DNA from: Sinorhizobium alkalisoli | Lineage (GTDB): Bacteria; Pseudomonadota; Alphaproteobacteria; Rhizobiales; Rhizobiaceae | DNA: 64,000 bases | Direction: 5' to 3' | Assembly (NCBI RefSeq): GCF_008932245.1 | Contig: NZ_CP034910.1 | Coordinates: 806,001 to 870,000 of the forward strand | Shown here: positions 18,474 to 25,814 of the stretch, piece by piece | Layout of the letters: each line of letters starts with the position of its first letter | Position numbering within the stretch: position 1 is the first letter of the stretch | Program-made: the position numbers and the translations under genes | Notes under the pieces: generated by a model | Seen by the model: the letters and a program-made list of their open reading frames with translations, nothing else | Database searches by the model: none | Told to the model about the DNA's origin: nothing

Positions 18474-19310
18474 TCATCCCTTTACAGCGCCGAATGTCAG
18501 GCCGCCGACGATCTGTTTTTGAAGTGCGAGCGTTACGACGATTACGGGAAGCGAATAGAGCACCGCGGCTGCGGTCATCGCTCCCCAGGCAAGCCCGTAG
18601 ACCGAGTTATATTCGGCGATGACGATCGGAGCCGTTTTTGTAGCCTCCGAAGTCAGCAGCAACGCGTAGAGGAACTCGTTCCAACTCGTGATGAAGGTGA
18701 AGAGCGCAGTCACTGCGATCCCACCGATCATGACCGGAAGGACAATCTTCCGGAATGCCTGGAAACGTGTGCAGCCATCCATGCGTGCTGCTTCTTCGAG
18801 TTCCTTCGGCACGCCTTCGAAGAAGGCGGACATGAGCAACAACGCCAGCGGGACGGCAGCCGAGGTGTGGGCGAGAACCAGACCCGGAATCGTATCGAGC
18901 AGTCCCAGAGACTTTAGTAGCTGAAACAGTGGCACACCGAGGGACACCGACGGCACCATGCGCGTGACCAGCGCAAACAGCAGGAACAGGGTGGTGATCC
19001 TACGCCGGTACTGCGTTGCGACGTAGGCTGCGGGGACTGCCACCGCCAGCGACAGTACGGTTGTGAGCACCGCCACCGTGAGCGAGCTTGCGAACGCCTT
19101 CGGCAGAGCCGACGATTGCAGCACTTCGCGAAAGTTTTCGAGCGAGACCACGGCAGGCAGGAAGCTCGGCGGAATCTGCTGGACATCCGCCGCCGGCTTG
19201 ATCGAGGTCATGAGCAGGTAGACGTATGGCAGCGCATAGGACAGAACGAGCACGAGGGCTGCCGCGTTGACCAGGATGCCATTGATATTGAAGCGGCGTG
19301 CCCTACGCAT
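18474..19310 (-). CDS. Sugar ABC importer permease (MalG type)
   Basis: A 278-residue inner-membrane permease with six helices; the coupling loop EEAARMDGCTRFQAFRKIVLP lies near residues 171-191, fitting the EAA motif. The start overlaps the preceding permease gene by eight bases. With the neighbouring permease it should form the channel of a CUT1 importer. The short N-terminal cytoplasmic tail (RRARRFNIN) precedes helix 1. Confidence 0.9.
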   Translation of the reverse strand: MRRARRFNINGILVNAAALVLVLSYALPYVYLLMTSIKPAADVQQIPPSFLPAVVSLENFREVLQSSALPKAFASSLTVAVLTTVLSLAVAVPAAYVATQYRRRITTLFLLFALVTRMVPSVSLGVPLFQLLKSLGLLDTIPGLVLAHTSAAVPLALLLMSAFFEGVPKELEEAARMDGCTRFQAFRKIVLPVMIGGIAVTALFTFITSWNEFLYALLLTSEATKTAPIVIAEYNSVYGLAWGAMTAAAVLYSLPVIVVTLALQKQIVGGLTFGAVKG

Positions 19311-20184
19311 GAGCCGGCCTCCATATCTTCCAATATGCGGCTGCAGCGAGAAGCATCATGACGATCAGGAACAGGGCCGCGGATGCCGATGCCTCGCCAA
19401 GATCGCCGAACCGAACCATGCGCTGATAGATGTTCATCGAGAACACCTCCGATGCGTGATTGGGGCCCCCTTGCGTCTGTATCCAGATGAGGTCGAAGGT
19501 CTTGGCCGCATCTACAGCGCGGACGATGACAATGACGGCGATAACCGGACGCATCAGAGGCAAGGTGACGTGCCAAAACCGATTGAACGCATTCGCGCCA
19601 TCGATCCGGGCAGCTTCGAGCAAGTCTTTCGGAATGTTCGTCAATCCGGCGTAGGACACGAGCGCGACAAAGGAGGTCGTCAGCCAGATATCGGCGAAGG
19701 AAACGGAATAGATGACGATGTCCTCGTCGGACAGCCAGGCAATCGCATCGGGGTCTGTGATAATGCCAAGATGAACGAGCCCATAATTGAGAATGCCAAT
19801 GTTGCCGACGAGCAGGAAGCGCCACAGCAGGCCGGCGACGATCGGCGGCACCATCAGCGGCAGGGTGAAGACCGTGCGATGCCAGCGCGATCGGCCAGGA
19901 AGTGCCGAAAACAAGAGAGCGGCGCAAAACCCGAAGGCAAACTCGAAGAACAGGGCAAAGACCGAATATTGAATCGTTCTCAATGCGCTTTCGGCGACGC
20001 GCTTGGAGGTTAGCGCGTCGATATAGTTCTTGAGCCCGACCCACTCCCTTATGTGGGGGGTGATGGTGTCGACCTTGAAAAAGGAATCAAACACCAGGAG
20101 CCCCACCGGGTATGCGACCAGCAACCCCAGGATGGCGAACGCCGGCGCAAGCATGCAGAGCACAAATCGGTCTTCACCCGACAT
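19303..20184 (-). CDS. Sugar ABC importer permease (MalF type)
   Basis: A 293-residue permease with six helices and the EAA loop EAARIDGANAFNRFWHVTLP near residues 188-207. The ATG at 20184 has GGAGAC upstream. It is separated from the binding-protein gene by 65 bases containing a stem-loop, and overlaps the next permease gene. Paired with the MalG-type subunit. Confidence 0.9.
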   Translation of the reverse strand: MSGEDRFVLCMLAPAFAILGLLVAYPVGLLVFDSFFKVDTITPHIREWVGLKNYIDALTSKRVAESALRTIQYSVFALFFEFAFGFCAALLFSALPGRSRWHRTVFTLPLMVPPIVAGLLWRFLLVGNIGILNYGLVHLGIITDPDAIAWLSDEDIVIYSVSFADIWLTTSFVALVSYAGLTNIPKDLLEAARIDGANAFNRFWHVTLPLMRPVIAVIVIVRAVDAAKTFDLIWIQTQGGPNHASEVFSMNIYQRMVRFGDLGEASASAALFLIVMMLLAAAAYWKIWRPAHA

Positions 20185-20208
20185 GGCTGTCTCCGAAAGC
20201 TGATGATA

Positions 20209-20231
20209 GGCGGAGGATTTTCTCCTCCGCC
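20209..20231. promoter_or_regulatory. Intercistronic stem-loop after the sugar binding-protein gene
   Basis: Nine-base perfect arms GGCGGAGGA (20209-20217) and TCCTCCGCC (20223-20231) around a five-base loop, between the binding-protein stop and the first permease start. Read on the minus strand there is no T-run after it, so partial attenuation or mRNA protection is more likely than full termination. Confidence 0.6.
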
Positions 20232-20249
20232 GGCGATGCGGATATAGAG

Positions 20250-21509
20250 TTAGTTGAGGATGTCCTCGATCGTTTCCTTGGCATCCGTCAGCACCTCGCC
20301 GACATCCGCCTTACAGGTCAGGGCCTGTTGCACGGCGGGAAGGACAGCTTCATCGACGATTTCCTGATATTTTTCGTTCATCGGCCGCCCTTGGGTCGCC
20401 GGCGCACTCAACGTCTCGAGCAGCGGCGTGAAATGCTCATATCCCGGCTTGCCGGAATAGCTGCGATAGGCGGAGTTCGTCGCGGCGAGGCCGAGTGGCG
20501 CTTCGATGCCCAATGCATTGTTGGCGATCGCAAAGGCTATGAATTTCTTGGCTGCGTCCTTGTGCTGCGACGTCGAAGGAACAACATTGTACCAGGGCCC
20601 CGGAATGGCGGCGATTCCGGCATCGCCCGCCAGCATCGGTGCAACGCTGACCTTGCCGCTGACCTTGGAATCCGCAGGCGTCATCTTGTAGGCGTGGGCC
20701 CAGAATTTCATCATGGCTGTCTTGCCCTGATAGAACAGGTTCTGAGCCTCTCCCCAACCGATCTCATTCACATTCGCCGGCACCGATTGATCGGTGCAGC
20801 GCGGGGCGATGTAGAATTCGAGCGCCTTCTTGTGCGCTTCGTTGTCGATGATGACTTTGCCATCCTTGTCGAGGATCACACCGGGTGAACCCGCCTGAAG
20901 CACATGCGCCATCCACTCTTCGGAAAAGGTGCCGATGGTGTCAGTGCCCCAGAAGTCGGTTTTGCCGTCGCCGTCCGTGTCGCGGGTGAAGAACTTTGCC
21001 ATGTCGCGCCATTGTTGCCAGGTCTTCGGCGGAGCAAGGGGATAGCCATACTTGTCCTGGAACGCCTTCTGCTCCTCCGGTTTTTCAAAGAGGTCCTTGC
21101 GAAAAAAAACGATCTCCGCATTCGCCCACGCGGGCATTCCGATCATTTTGCCTCCAACCTCGGCGTCGGCGAGCAAAGCTGGTGGCAGATCCTTGCGAAC
21201 CGCGTCGGTGAAAAGGGGTGAGAGATCCTCGACATGGCCCGCGAATTTGGCATTCCAGACAACATCGATCGTAACAACATCGAACGCCGATGAACCGGAG
21301 GCGATCTCGGCCGAGAACTTGTCAAATACGCCCTGGTAGGGGACGACCGTGAACTTCACCTCAATGCCGGTCTCGGCGGTGAACTTATCGGCTACGGCCT
21401 TCTGCAGCATCTCGCCGCCGCCTTCGACCAGGATATTGATGGTTTCGGCATTCGCCGGCGCCGCCATGAAGATGAGCGCAAGCGCGCTGGCTGAAAGCAA
21501 ATTCTTCAT
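20250..21509 (-). CDS. Sugar ABC importer periplasmic binding protein
   Basis: A 419-residue extracellular solute-binding protein of family 1. The ATG at 21509 is chosen because GAGAGGAGG precedes it and a signal peptide follows (cleavage near ANA-ET, residue 22). The mature protein has the typical order INILVEGGGEMLQKAVADKF, DVVTIDVVWNAKFA, and GYPLAPPKTWQQWRDMAKFF. A DTDGDGKTD stretch near residue 170 looks like a calcium-binding loop. It is first in the six-gene operon under the divergent LacI regulator. The ligand is inferred to be a fructan-derived sugar, possibly difructose dianhydride. Confidence 0.9.
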   Translation of the reverse strand: MKNLLSASALALIFMAAPANAETINILVEGGGEMLQKAVADKFTAETGIEVKFTVVPYQGVFDKFSAEIASGSSAFDVVTIDVVWNAKFAGHVEDLSPLFTDAVRKDLPPALLADAEVGGKMIGMPAWANAEIVFFRKDLFEKPEEQKAFQDKYGYPLAPPKTWQQWRDMAKFFTRDTDGDGKTDFWGTDTIGTFSEEWMAHVLQAGSPGVILDKDGKVIIDNEAHKKALEFYIAPRCTDQSVPANVNEIGWGEAQNLFYQGKTAMMKFWAHAYKMTPADSKVSGKVSVAPMLAGDAGIAAIPGPWYNVVPSTSQHKDAAKKFIAFAIANNALGIEAPLGLAATNSAYRSYSGKPGYEHFTPLLETLSAPATQGRPMNEKYQEIVDEAVLPAVQQALTCKADVGEVLTDAKETIEDILN

Positions 21510-21577
21510 AGAGATCCTCCTCTCTTTCAGTGAGGCTCTCACTCCAGCCTCCGATGAAGGCCACCATAATCGGCGCA

Positions 21578-21634
21578 TGACGACGTTGTCAACGCCGATT
21601 GTCGACGTTGTCATGAAAGTTGTCGACGTTGTCA
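21578..21634. promoter_or_regulatory. Three tandem operator-like dyads (candidate LacI-family operators)
   Basis: Three 14-base sites fit TGnCnACGTnGnCA: TGACGACGTTGTCA at 21578-21591 and TGTCGACGTTGTCA at 21600-21613 and 21621-21634. Their centres are 22 and 21 bases apart, two helical turns, so bound dimers would lie on one face of the DNA. They sit between the divergent binding-protein and LacI genes, 69 and 43 bases from the respective starts. A central CG dyad is typical of LacI-family operators. Confidence 0.7.
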
Positions 21635-21676
21635 TTCCCTTGGTGTAAAACTGCTTTCGGATAGAAGGATTCCCAT

Positions 21677-22696
21677 ATGGTCAGCATCGTCAGTGTCGCT
21701 AAAGCGGCAGGGGTCTCGAACAAGACCGTGTCCCGTGTAATCAACGGCGAACCGCATGTGACCGAGGACACGCGAGAAAGAGTGGAAAAGGCCATTCGGG
21801 ATCTCGGCTACATTCCCAACATGGCCGCGCGCCAAATACGCTCAAGCCGCTCCAACACGTTCGGGATCATCACGGACTATGTTTCCACGACGCCCTATTC
21901 GGTGGATATCGTGCGCGGGATCCAGGATTGGGCCAATACGCATGGAAAAAGCATCCTGATGGCAAACTCCGGCGGGTTACCGGGAAGGGAGGCGGAAATC
22001 TGGAAGATGTTCCAGTCCCACCGTATCGACGGGGTGCTTTATGTGACGATGTACCATCGCGTCGTGGATCCCGAGGCCGGCGATGTGAGCATACCGACAG
22101 TAATGATCAACTGCCGGCCGCAGACGAGCGAACTCTTGCCATCCATCGAGCCTGACGACTTCCAGGGCGCCCGGGACCTCACCCGATATTTGCTTGAACG
22201 GGGACATCGAAGGATAGGCTACATCAGGCTCAACCCGATTCTGCTCGGCGCAGAACTGCGCCTCGATGCCTTCCGCCGCACTGCAAAGGAATTCGGCCTT
22301 GCGGAGAGCGACCTCTCCATTCGTCTTGGAATGGAAGGTCCGGTCGGAGCGGAGGAAAATTACGTGTTTGCGGCAGCCTCCGAAATACTGCAGCAAAAGG
22401 ATCGTCCGACCGCGATCATGAGCGGCAATGATGAAATGGCGATCCAGATCTATATTGCAGCTTTGACGTTGGGACTGAGAATCCCGCAAGACGTCAGCAT
22501 TGTTGGCTTTGACGATTTCAGAACGGTATCGTTGTCGCTGAAGCCCGAACTGACCACCGCGGCATTGCCGTACTATGATCTCGGTTTCCAGGGTGCCGAT
22601 TGGTTGAACAACGTCATTTCTGAAGAAAAGGTGCGCGCGAGTCGTCGTGTCATCTCGTGCAAACTTGTCGAGCGTACATCTGTGTGTGCTCTGTAA
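21677..22696 (+). CDS. LacI-family transcriptional regulator of the divergent sugar operon
   Basis: A 339-residue repressor. Residues 3-50 form the LacI helix-turn-helix and hinge (VSVAKAAGVSNKTVSRVINGEPHVTEDTRERV), followed by a periplasmic-binding-like effector domain (from about residue 58) with the usual GIITD..., RIGYIRL and SIVGFDDF segments. The start at 21677 leaves 167 bases of divergent promoter space carrying three operator-like dyads. It should sense the imported sugar or its breakdown product. Downstream lie only an insertion-sequence remnant and a terminator. Confidence 0.92.
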   Translation: MVSIVSVAKAAGVSNKTVSRVINGEPHVTEDTRERVEKAIRDLGYIPNMAARQIRSSRSNTFGIITDYVSTTPYSVDIVRGIQDWANTHGKSILMANSGGLPGREAEIWKMFQSHRIDGVLYVTMYHRVVDPEAGDVSIPTVMINCRPQTSELLPSIEPDDFQGARDLTRYLLERGHRRIGYIRLNPILLGAELRLDAFRRTAKEFGLAESDLSIRLGMEGPVGAEENYVFAAASEILQQKDRPTAIMSGNDEMAIQIYIAALTLGLRIPQDVSIVGFDDFRTVSLSLKPELTTAALPYYDLGFQGADWLNNVISEEKVRASRRVISCKLVERTSVCAL

Positions 22697-22752
22697 AACT
22701 GATGGAGCGATGCCGCCCGCGATCAATCCAGACGACTAGATTCGGGTCTTCC

Positions 22753-22993
22753 TCAATCTGCGTAGTGATGAGAGTTGTTGAGTGGCAGCAAGCGTGCTCC
22801 GTGGAGCTCCGGGCCTGCTCTGCCATTCACGTTTGATCGTCTTCAGGCGGATCATCTGGCCTTCTGCCTGGCCGTTGCTCCAGGGGAGTTCGATGGCGTT
22901 GCGGACGGCGCCGATGTCACGGCGCAGGACCCGCGCGAACCGGACGATCGGCGTGAGCCCGGAGCTGACGGCATCCTCGATCCAAGCGTCTAA
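22753..22993 (-). pseudogene. ISL3-family transposase C-terminal remnant, frameshifted
   Basis: Reading the minus strand gives DAWIEDAVSSGLTPIVRFAR, then LPWSNGQAEGQMIRLKTIKR, the conserved C-terminal block of ISL3-type transposases. Just after KTIKRE the frame breaks; the adjacent frame continues GRAGPELHGARLLPLNNSHH and stops at a TGA at 22753. Only about 80 codons of a transposase of roughly 400-550 residues remain, so it is inactive debris. No terminal repeats were recognised. It lies between lacI and the bufferin operon. Confidence 0.75.
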
Positions 22994-23027
22994 CTAACCC
23001 GTTCCATGCCCCTCCCACGGCAGCCTC

Positions 23028-23051
23028 GCCCCCCGATCCGGGGGGCTTTTT
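23028..23051 (+). terminator. Rho-independent terminator
   Basis: Stem GCCCCCC / GGGGGGC with a five-base loop (23028-23046) followed by TTTTT, oriented for + strand transcription. It would stop read-through from lacI before the bufferin operon. The rest of the 22994-23210 stretch shows no gene; it should hold the bufferin promoter, but no consensus I trust was found. Confidence 0.75.
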
Positions 23052-23210
23052 CGTAGGCAGGGTCCGCGCGTGGCCGCCTCTCTCAACGGATAGGCCGGAC
23101 CTATCGAAACGATGCCCGAACAGCATTTCAAAGAGCGCGAGCCGTCTGCGAAGCTTGTCTGCATCAGGCCGATACCCGGTCTGAACAATGTCAGATCCAG
23201 GAGATGTTTC

Positions 23211-23480
23211 ATGATCAACAATCGCACGCTCATCGGCTCGGCGCTTGCGGCCATCGCATCGCTGTCGGCCTCCACGGTATCCGCCGGGCCGGCTGCCCAG
23301 CCCGAGTTCTCGTTCGAGAAATGTTACGGCGTCGTCAAGGCCGGGCAGAACGATTGCCAGACCGCAACCCATTCCTGTGCGGGCACCTCGACGATGGACG
23401 ATCAGGCCGATGCCTGGATCTACCTGCCGGCCGGCACCTGCTCAAAGATCGCCGGCGGCAACAACGCGCCGAAGGCCTGA
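23211..23480 (+). CDS. bufA: Bufferin-type RiPP precursor (DUF2282)
   Basis: An 89-residue precursor with a signal peptide (cleavage near VSA-GP, residue 25) and a cysteine-bearing core: Cys38 (EKCYG), Cys49 (NDC), Cys56 (HSCAG) and Cys77 (GTCSK), with the family signature KAGQNDC...[12 protein letters not shown]2282 proteins have recently been described as bufferins: periplasmic copper-binding peptides whose cysteines are modified by a DUF692 enzyme before export. The DUF692 and DUF2063 genes follow directly, supporting this. The ATG 23211 has AGGAGAT upstream. Modification and metal are inferred from family knowledge. Confidence 0.88.
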   Translation: MINNRTLIGSALAAIASLSASTVSAGPAAQPEFSFEKCYGVVKAGQNDCQTATHSCAGTSTMDDQADAWIYLPAGTCSKIAGGNNAPKA

Positions 23481-23521
23481 CGGCCGGCGTCTTCAGCAAG
23501 ACTCTAGAAGGGAGTAGACCG

Positions 23522-24550
23522 ATGCCCAAGACGTTTCCAACCCACCCGGTGCCGTGCGCTGCGGGCATCGGCCTCCGTTCCATTCACATCGCAGAAGTGC
23601 TCGCCCGCAGACCGTCTGCGGGGTGGCTCGAGGTGCATGCCGAAAACTACATGGGTCAGTCGGCGGCCGTCGACGCGCTGGAAAAGCTGCGGGAGGTCTA
23701 TCCGCTATCGGTGCACGGCGTCGGCCTGTCGCTCGGAAGTGCATCAGGGCTTGACCTGGACCATCTCGAGCGGCTGCGGCTTGTCTGTCAGCGCTTCCAG
23801 CCCGCGCTCGTCTCCGAGCACCTCGCCTGGAGCGTCGCCGACGGCGCTTATCTCAACGATCTCCTGCCGCTTCGCTATGACGAGGAGGCCCTTTCCGTCG
23901 TCTCTCGCAACATCGGGCTGCTGCAGGAAACGCTGAAATGGCGGGTCTATATCGAAAATCTGTCCGCCTATCTCTCCTTTGAAGGCTCCATCATGAGCGA
24001 GGCCGAGTTCCTGGCCGAGCTCGTCCGCCGCACGGGCTGCGGATTGCTGCTCGATGTCAACAATGTCTATGTCTCGGCGAACAATCTCGACTTCGATGCT
24101 GCGGCATTTATCGATGCTCTGCCGGCCGATGCGGTCGGTGAGATTCATCTCGCCGGCCATGCGGTGAACGAGGCCGATGGCGACGTCATTCTCATCGACG
24201 ATCACGGCTCGCGCGTACCACCCGCCGTCTGGTCGCTCTATGCCCATGCCATCCGCAGGATCGGGCCCCGGCCGACGCTGATCGAATGGGATACGGACGT
24301 GCCGCCGCTCGACGTGCTGCTCGGCGAAGCCATGTGGGCGGACATGCTTGCGCGCAGCATCGCCTTCGACGCCCGCCCGGAGGAGCGAAAAGCCGCGCCC
24401 GACAGCCGTTTCGCAGCGATGACGCTGCCTCGCCGCGACGACGCGACAGGCATCCGCTTTCCGGCACTTGCCGCGATCGCAGCCCTGCAGGCGGCCTGCC
24501 GCGGCTGCGGCGCTGAGGAATGCAGGAGGGCTCGCCATGTCCTCCATTGA
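23522..24550 (+). CDS. bufB: DUF692 multinuclear iron oxidative enzyme (MNIO), bufferin-modifying
   Basis: A 342-residue TIM-barrel enzyme of the MNIO family (MbnB relatives), expected to oxidise precursor cysteines using a di- or tri-iron centre. Seen: GIGLRS near residue 16, WLEVHAENYMG (36-46), LSVHGVGLSLGS, LVSEHLAWS, IENLSAYLSFEGS, LLLDVNNVYVSANN and GEIHLAGH, which supply the His/Glu/Asp/Asn ligands of the family. The ATG at 23522 follows GAAGGGAG; an open frame upstream overlaps bufA and is ignored. The stop lies inside the next gene. A 41-base gap with a weak GTCTT/AAGAC hairpin separates it from bufA. Confidence 0.9.
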   Translation: MPKTFPTHPVPCAAGIGLRSIHIAEVLARRPSAGWLEVHAENYMGQSAAVDALEKLREVYPLSVHGVGLSLGSASGLDLDHLERLRLVCQRFQPALVSEHLAWSVADGAYLNDLLPLRYDEEALSVVSRNIGLLQETLKWRVYIENLSAYLSFEGSIMSEAEFLAELVRRTGCGLLLDVNNVYVSANNLDFDAAAFIDALPADAVGEIHLAGHAVNEADGDVILIDDHGSRVPPAVWSLYAHAIRRIGPRPTLIEWDTDVPPLDVLLGEAMWADMLARSIAFDARPEERKAAPDSRFAAMTLPRRDDATGIRFPALAAIAALQAACRGCGAEECRRARHVLH

Positions 24551-25340
24551 GACGATGCAGAGCATTGTCGCGCGCGCGGTGCTCGCGGCCGAACCCGCCG
24601 ATGTGCTTCCGCTGCTCGCGCCGGGACGTTTCGATCCCGCAAGGCGACTCGCCATCTATCGCAACAATACGCGCGCTTCGTTGATCGCAACTCTGAAGGT
24701 CGTGTTTCCAGTGACGGTGCGGCTCATCGATGAACGCTGCTTCAATTACGTCGCGGGTCGCTTCATCCGAAGCAACCCGCCGAGGGAACCGCGGCTATCG
24801 CGTTACGGGGCAGATTTTCCGGCCTTTCTCGCTGGTTTCGAGGCAACCGCCGGCATGCCCTTTGTCGCCGAGACCGCGCGGCTGGAGTGGTTGATCGCCG
24901 AGGCGCTCGACGCACCGCTCCAGCGGCCATGCCGGCTGATCGAGCTCTATGACGGGCTTTCGAACAGCTCGATCGGGTTGACCCTGCAGCCGTCGCTGCG
25001 GCTTCTCCTGTGCCGCTGGCCGGCCTTGAACATATGGGCTTCGCACCAGCCTGGCGCGGATGTCGACCGGCTCGGTGAACTCCAGCGCAAAGCGGAGCGG
25101 ATCGCGCTCTGGCGACACGGCGAAACCATCCGCTTCATGCGGCTCGACCCCGCGAATTTCGCTTTCTGGCGCGCGCTGGTGCGCGGGCTTGGACTGGAGG
25201 CCGCGGTCTCTCGCGCCTGCCGCCATGCGCCGTCCTTCGAAATCGCCCGCGCGCTGACGGGTCTCTTCGTCGGCGAGCTCGTCACCGCCGTCAACCATCA
25301 TCTGAAGGCATTTTCCAAAGAGGAGGAGAGAGTGTCATGA
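24537..25340 (+). CDS. bufC: DUF2063 partner protein of the MNIO enzyme
   Basis: A 267-residue protein with the DUF2063 N-terminal domain: FDPARRLAIYRNNTRASLIATLKVVFPVTVRLI (residues 31-63) followed by FIRSNPPREPRLSRYGADFPAFL. It is the usual partner of DUF692 enzymes, analogous to MbnC, thought to present the precursor to the enzyme. It overlaps bufB by 14 bases and its stop overlaps the next start (ATGA), so the operon is translationally coupled. No signal peptide. Confidence 0.88.
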   Translation: MSSIETMQSIVARAVLAAEPADVLPLLAPGRFDPARRLAIYRNNTRASLIATLKVVFPVTVRLIDERCFNYVAGRFIRSNPPREPRLSRYGADFPAFLAGFEATAGMPFVAETARLEWLIAEALDAPLQRPCRLIELYDGLSNSSIGLTLQPSLRLLLCRWPALNIWASHQPGADVDRLGELQRKAERIALWRHGETIRFMRLDPANFAFWRALVRGLGLEAAVSRACRHAPSFEIARALTGLFVGELVTAVNHHLKAFSKEEERVS

Positions 25341-25810
25341 CTACAATGCGCATCACCGGGGCCGGTGGCTCCAGATCCATCGTCAAGCTCCACAACCTTT
25401 TTGCGGAGCGGGCGACCGCCCTCCCACTGTCGATTGTTCAGCTGGCCGCCCGCATCGCCGTCGCCGAGGTGTTCTGGCAATCCGCCCAGACGAAACTCGC
25501 CTCCTGGCCGGTAACGCTTCAGCTCTTCGCCTTCGAATATCGCGTGCCGCTGATCGATCCCGGTCTTGCGGCGGTCCTTGCGACGGCGGCGGAACTGTCG
25601 GGAGCCGTGATGGTGGCGCTCGGCGTGCTCTCGCGGCTGGCGGCTCTGATGCTGCTCGGCGTCGTAGCCACAATCCAGATCTTCGTCTATCCCGGCCATT
25701 GGGCCGAGCATCTGATGTGGGCGAGCCTTCTCCTGCTCATTCTGTCGCGTGGGGCCGGGTTCCTCTCCGTCGACCACCTCGTCGCCCGCCGTATTCGTGC
25801 CGGGAGATGA
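25337..25810 (+). CDS. DoxX-family membrane protein
   Basis: A 157-residue inner-membrane protein with four predicted helices (about 28-48, 73-95, 98-115, 118-138), matching DoxX/DoxD-type proteins. DoxX proteins commonly close DUF2282-DUF692-DUF2063 operons, including the metal-stress operons of Caulobacter, but their biochemical role is unsettled (quinone-linked redox is often proposed). The start overlaps the previous stop by four bases. Confidence 0.85.
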   Translation: MTTMRITGAGGSRSIVKLHNLFAERATALPLSIVQLAARIAVAEVFWQSAQTKLASWPVTLQLFAFEYRVPLIDPGLAAVLATAAELSGAVMVALGVLSRLAALMLLGVVATIQIFVYPGHWAEHLMWASLLLLILSRGAGFLSVDHLVARRIRAGR

Positions 25811-25814
25811 GGCG

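Noticed and set aside
21578..21634. Possible CRISPR-like array suggested by repeated CGACGTTGTC
   Set aside because: Only three short copies with 21-22 base periodicity and no conserved long repeat or cas genes; fits operators better.
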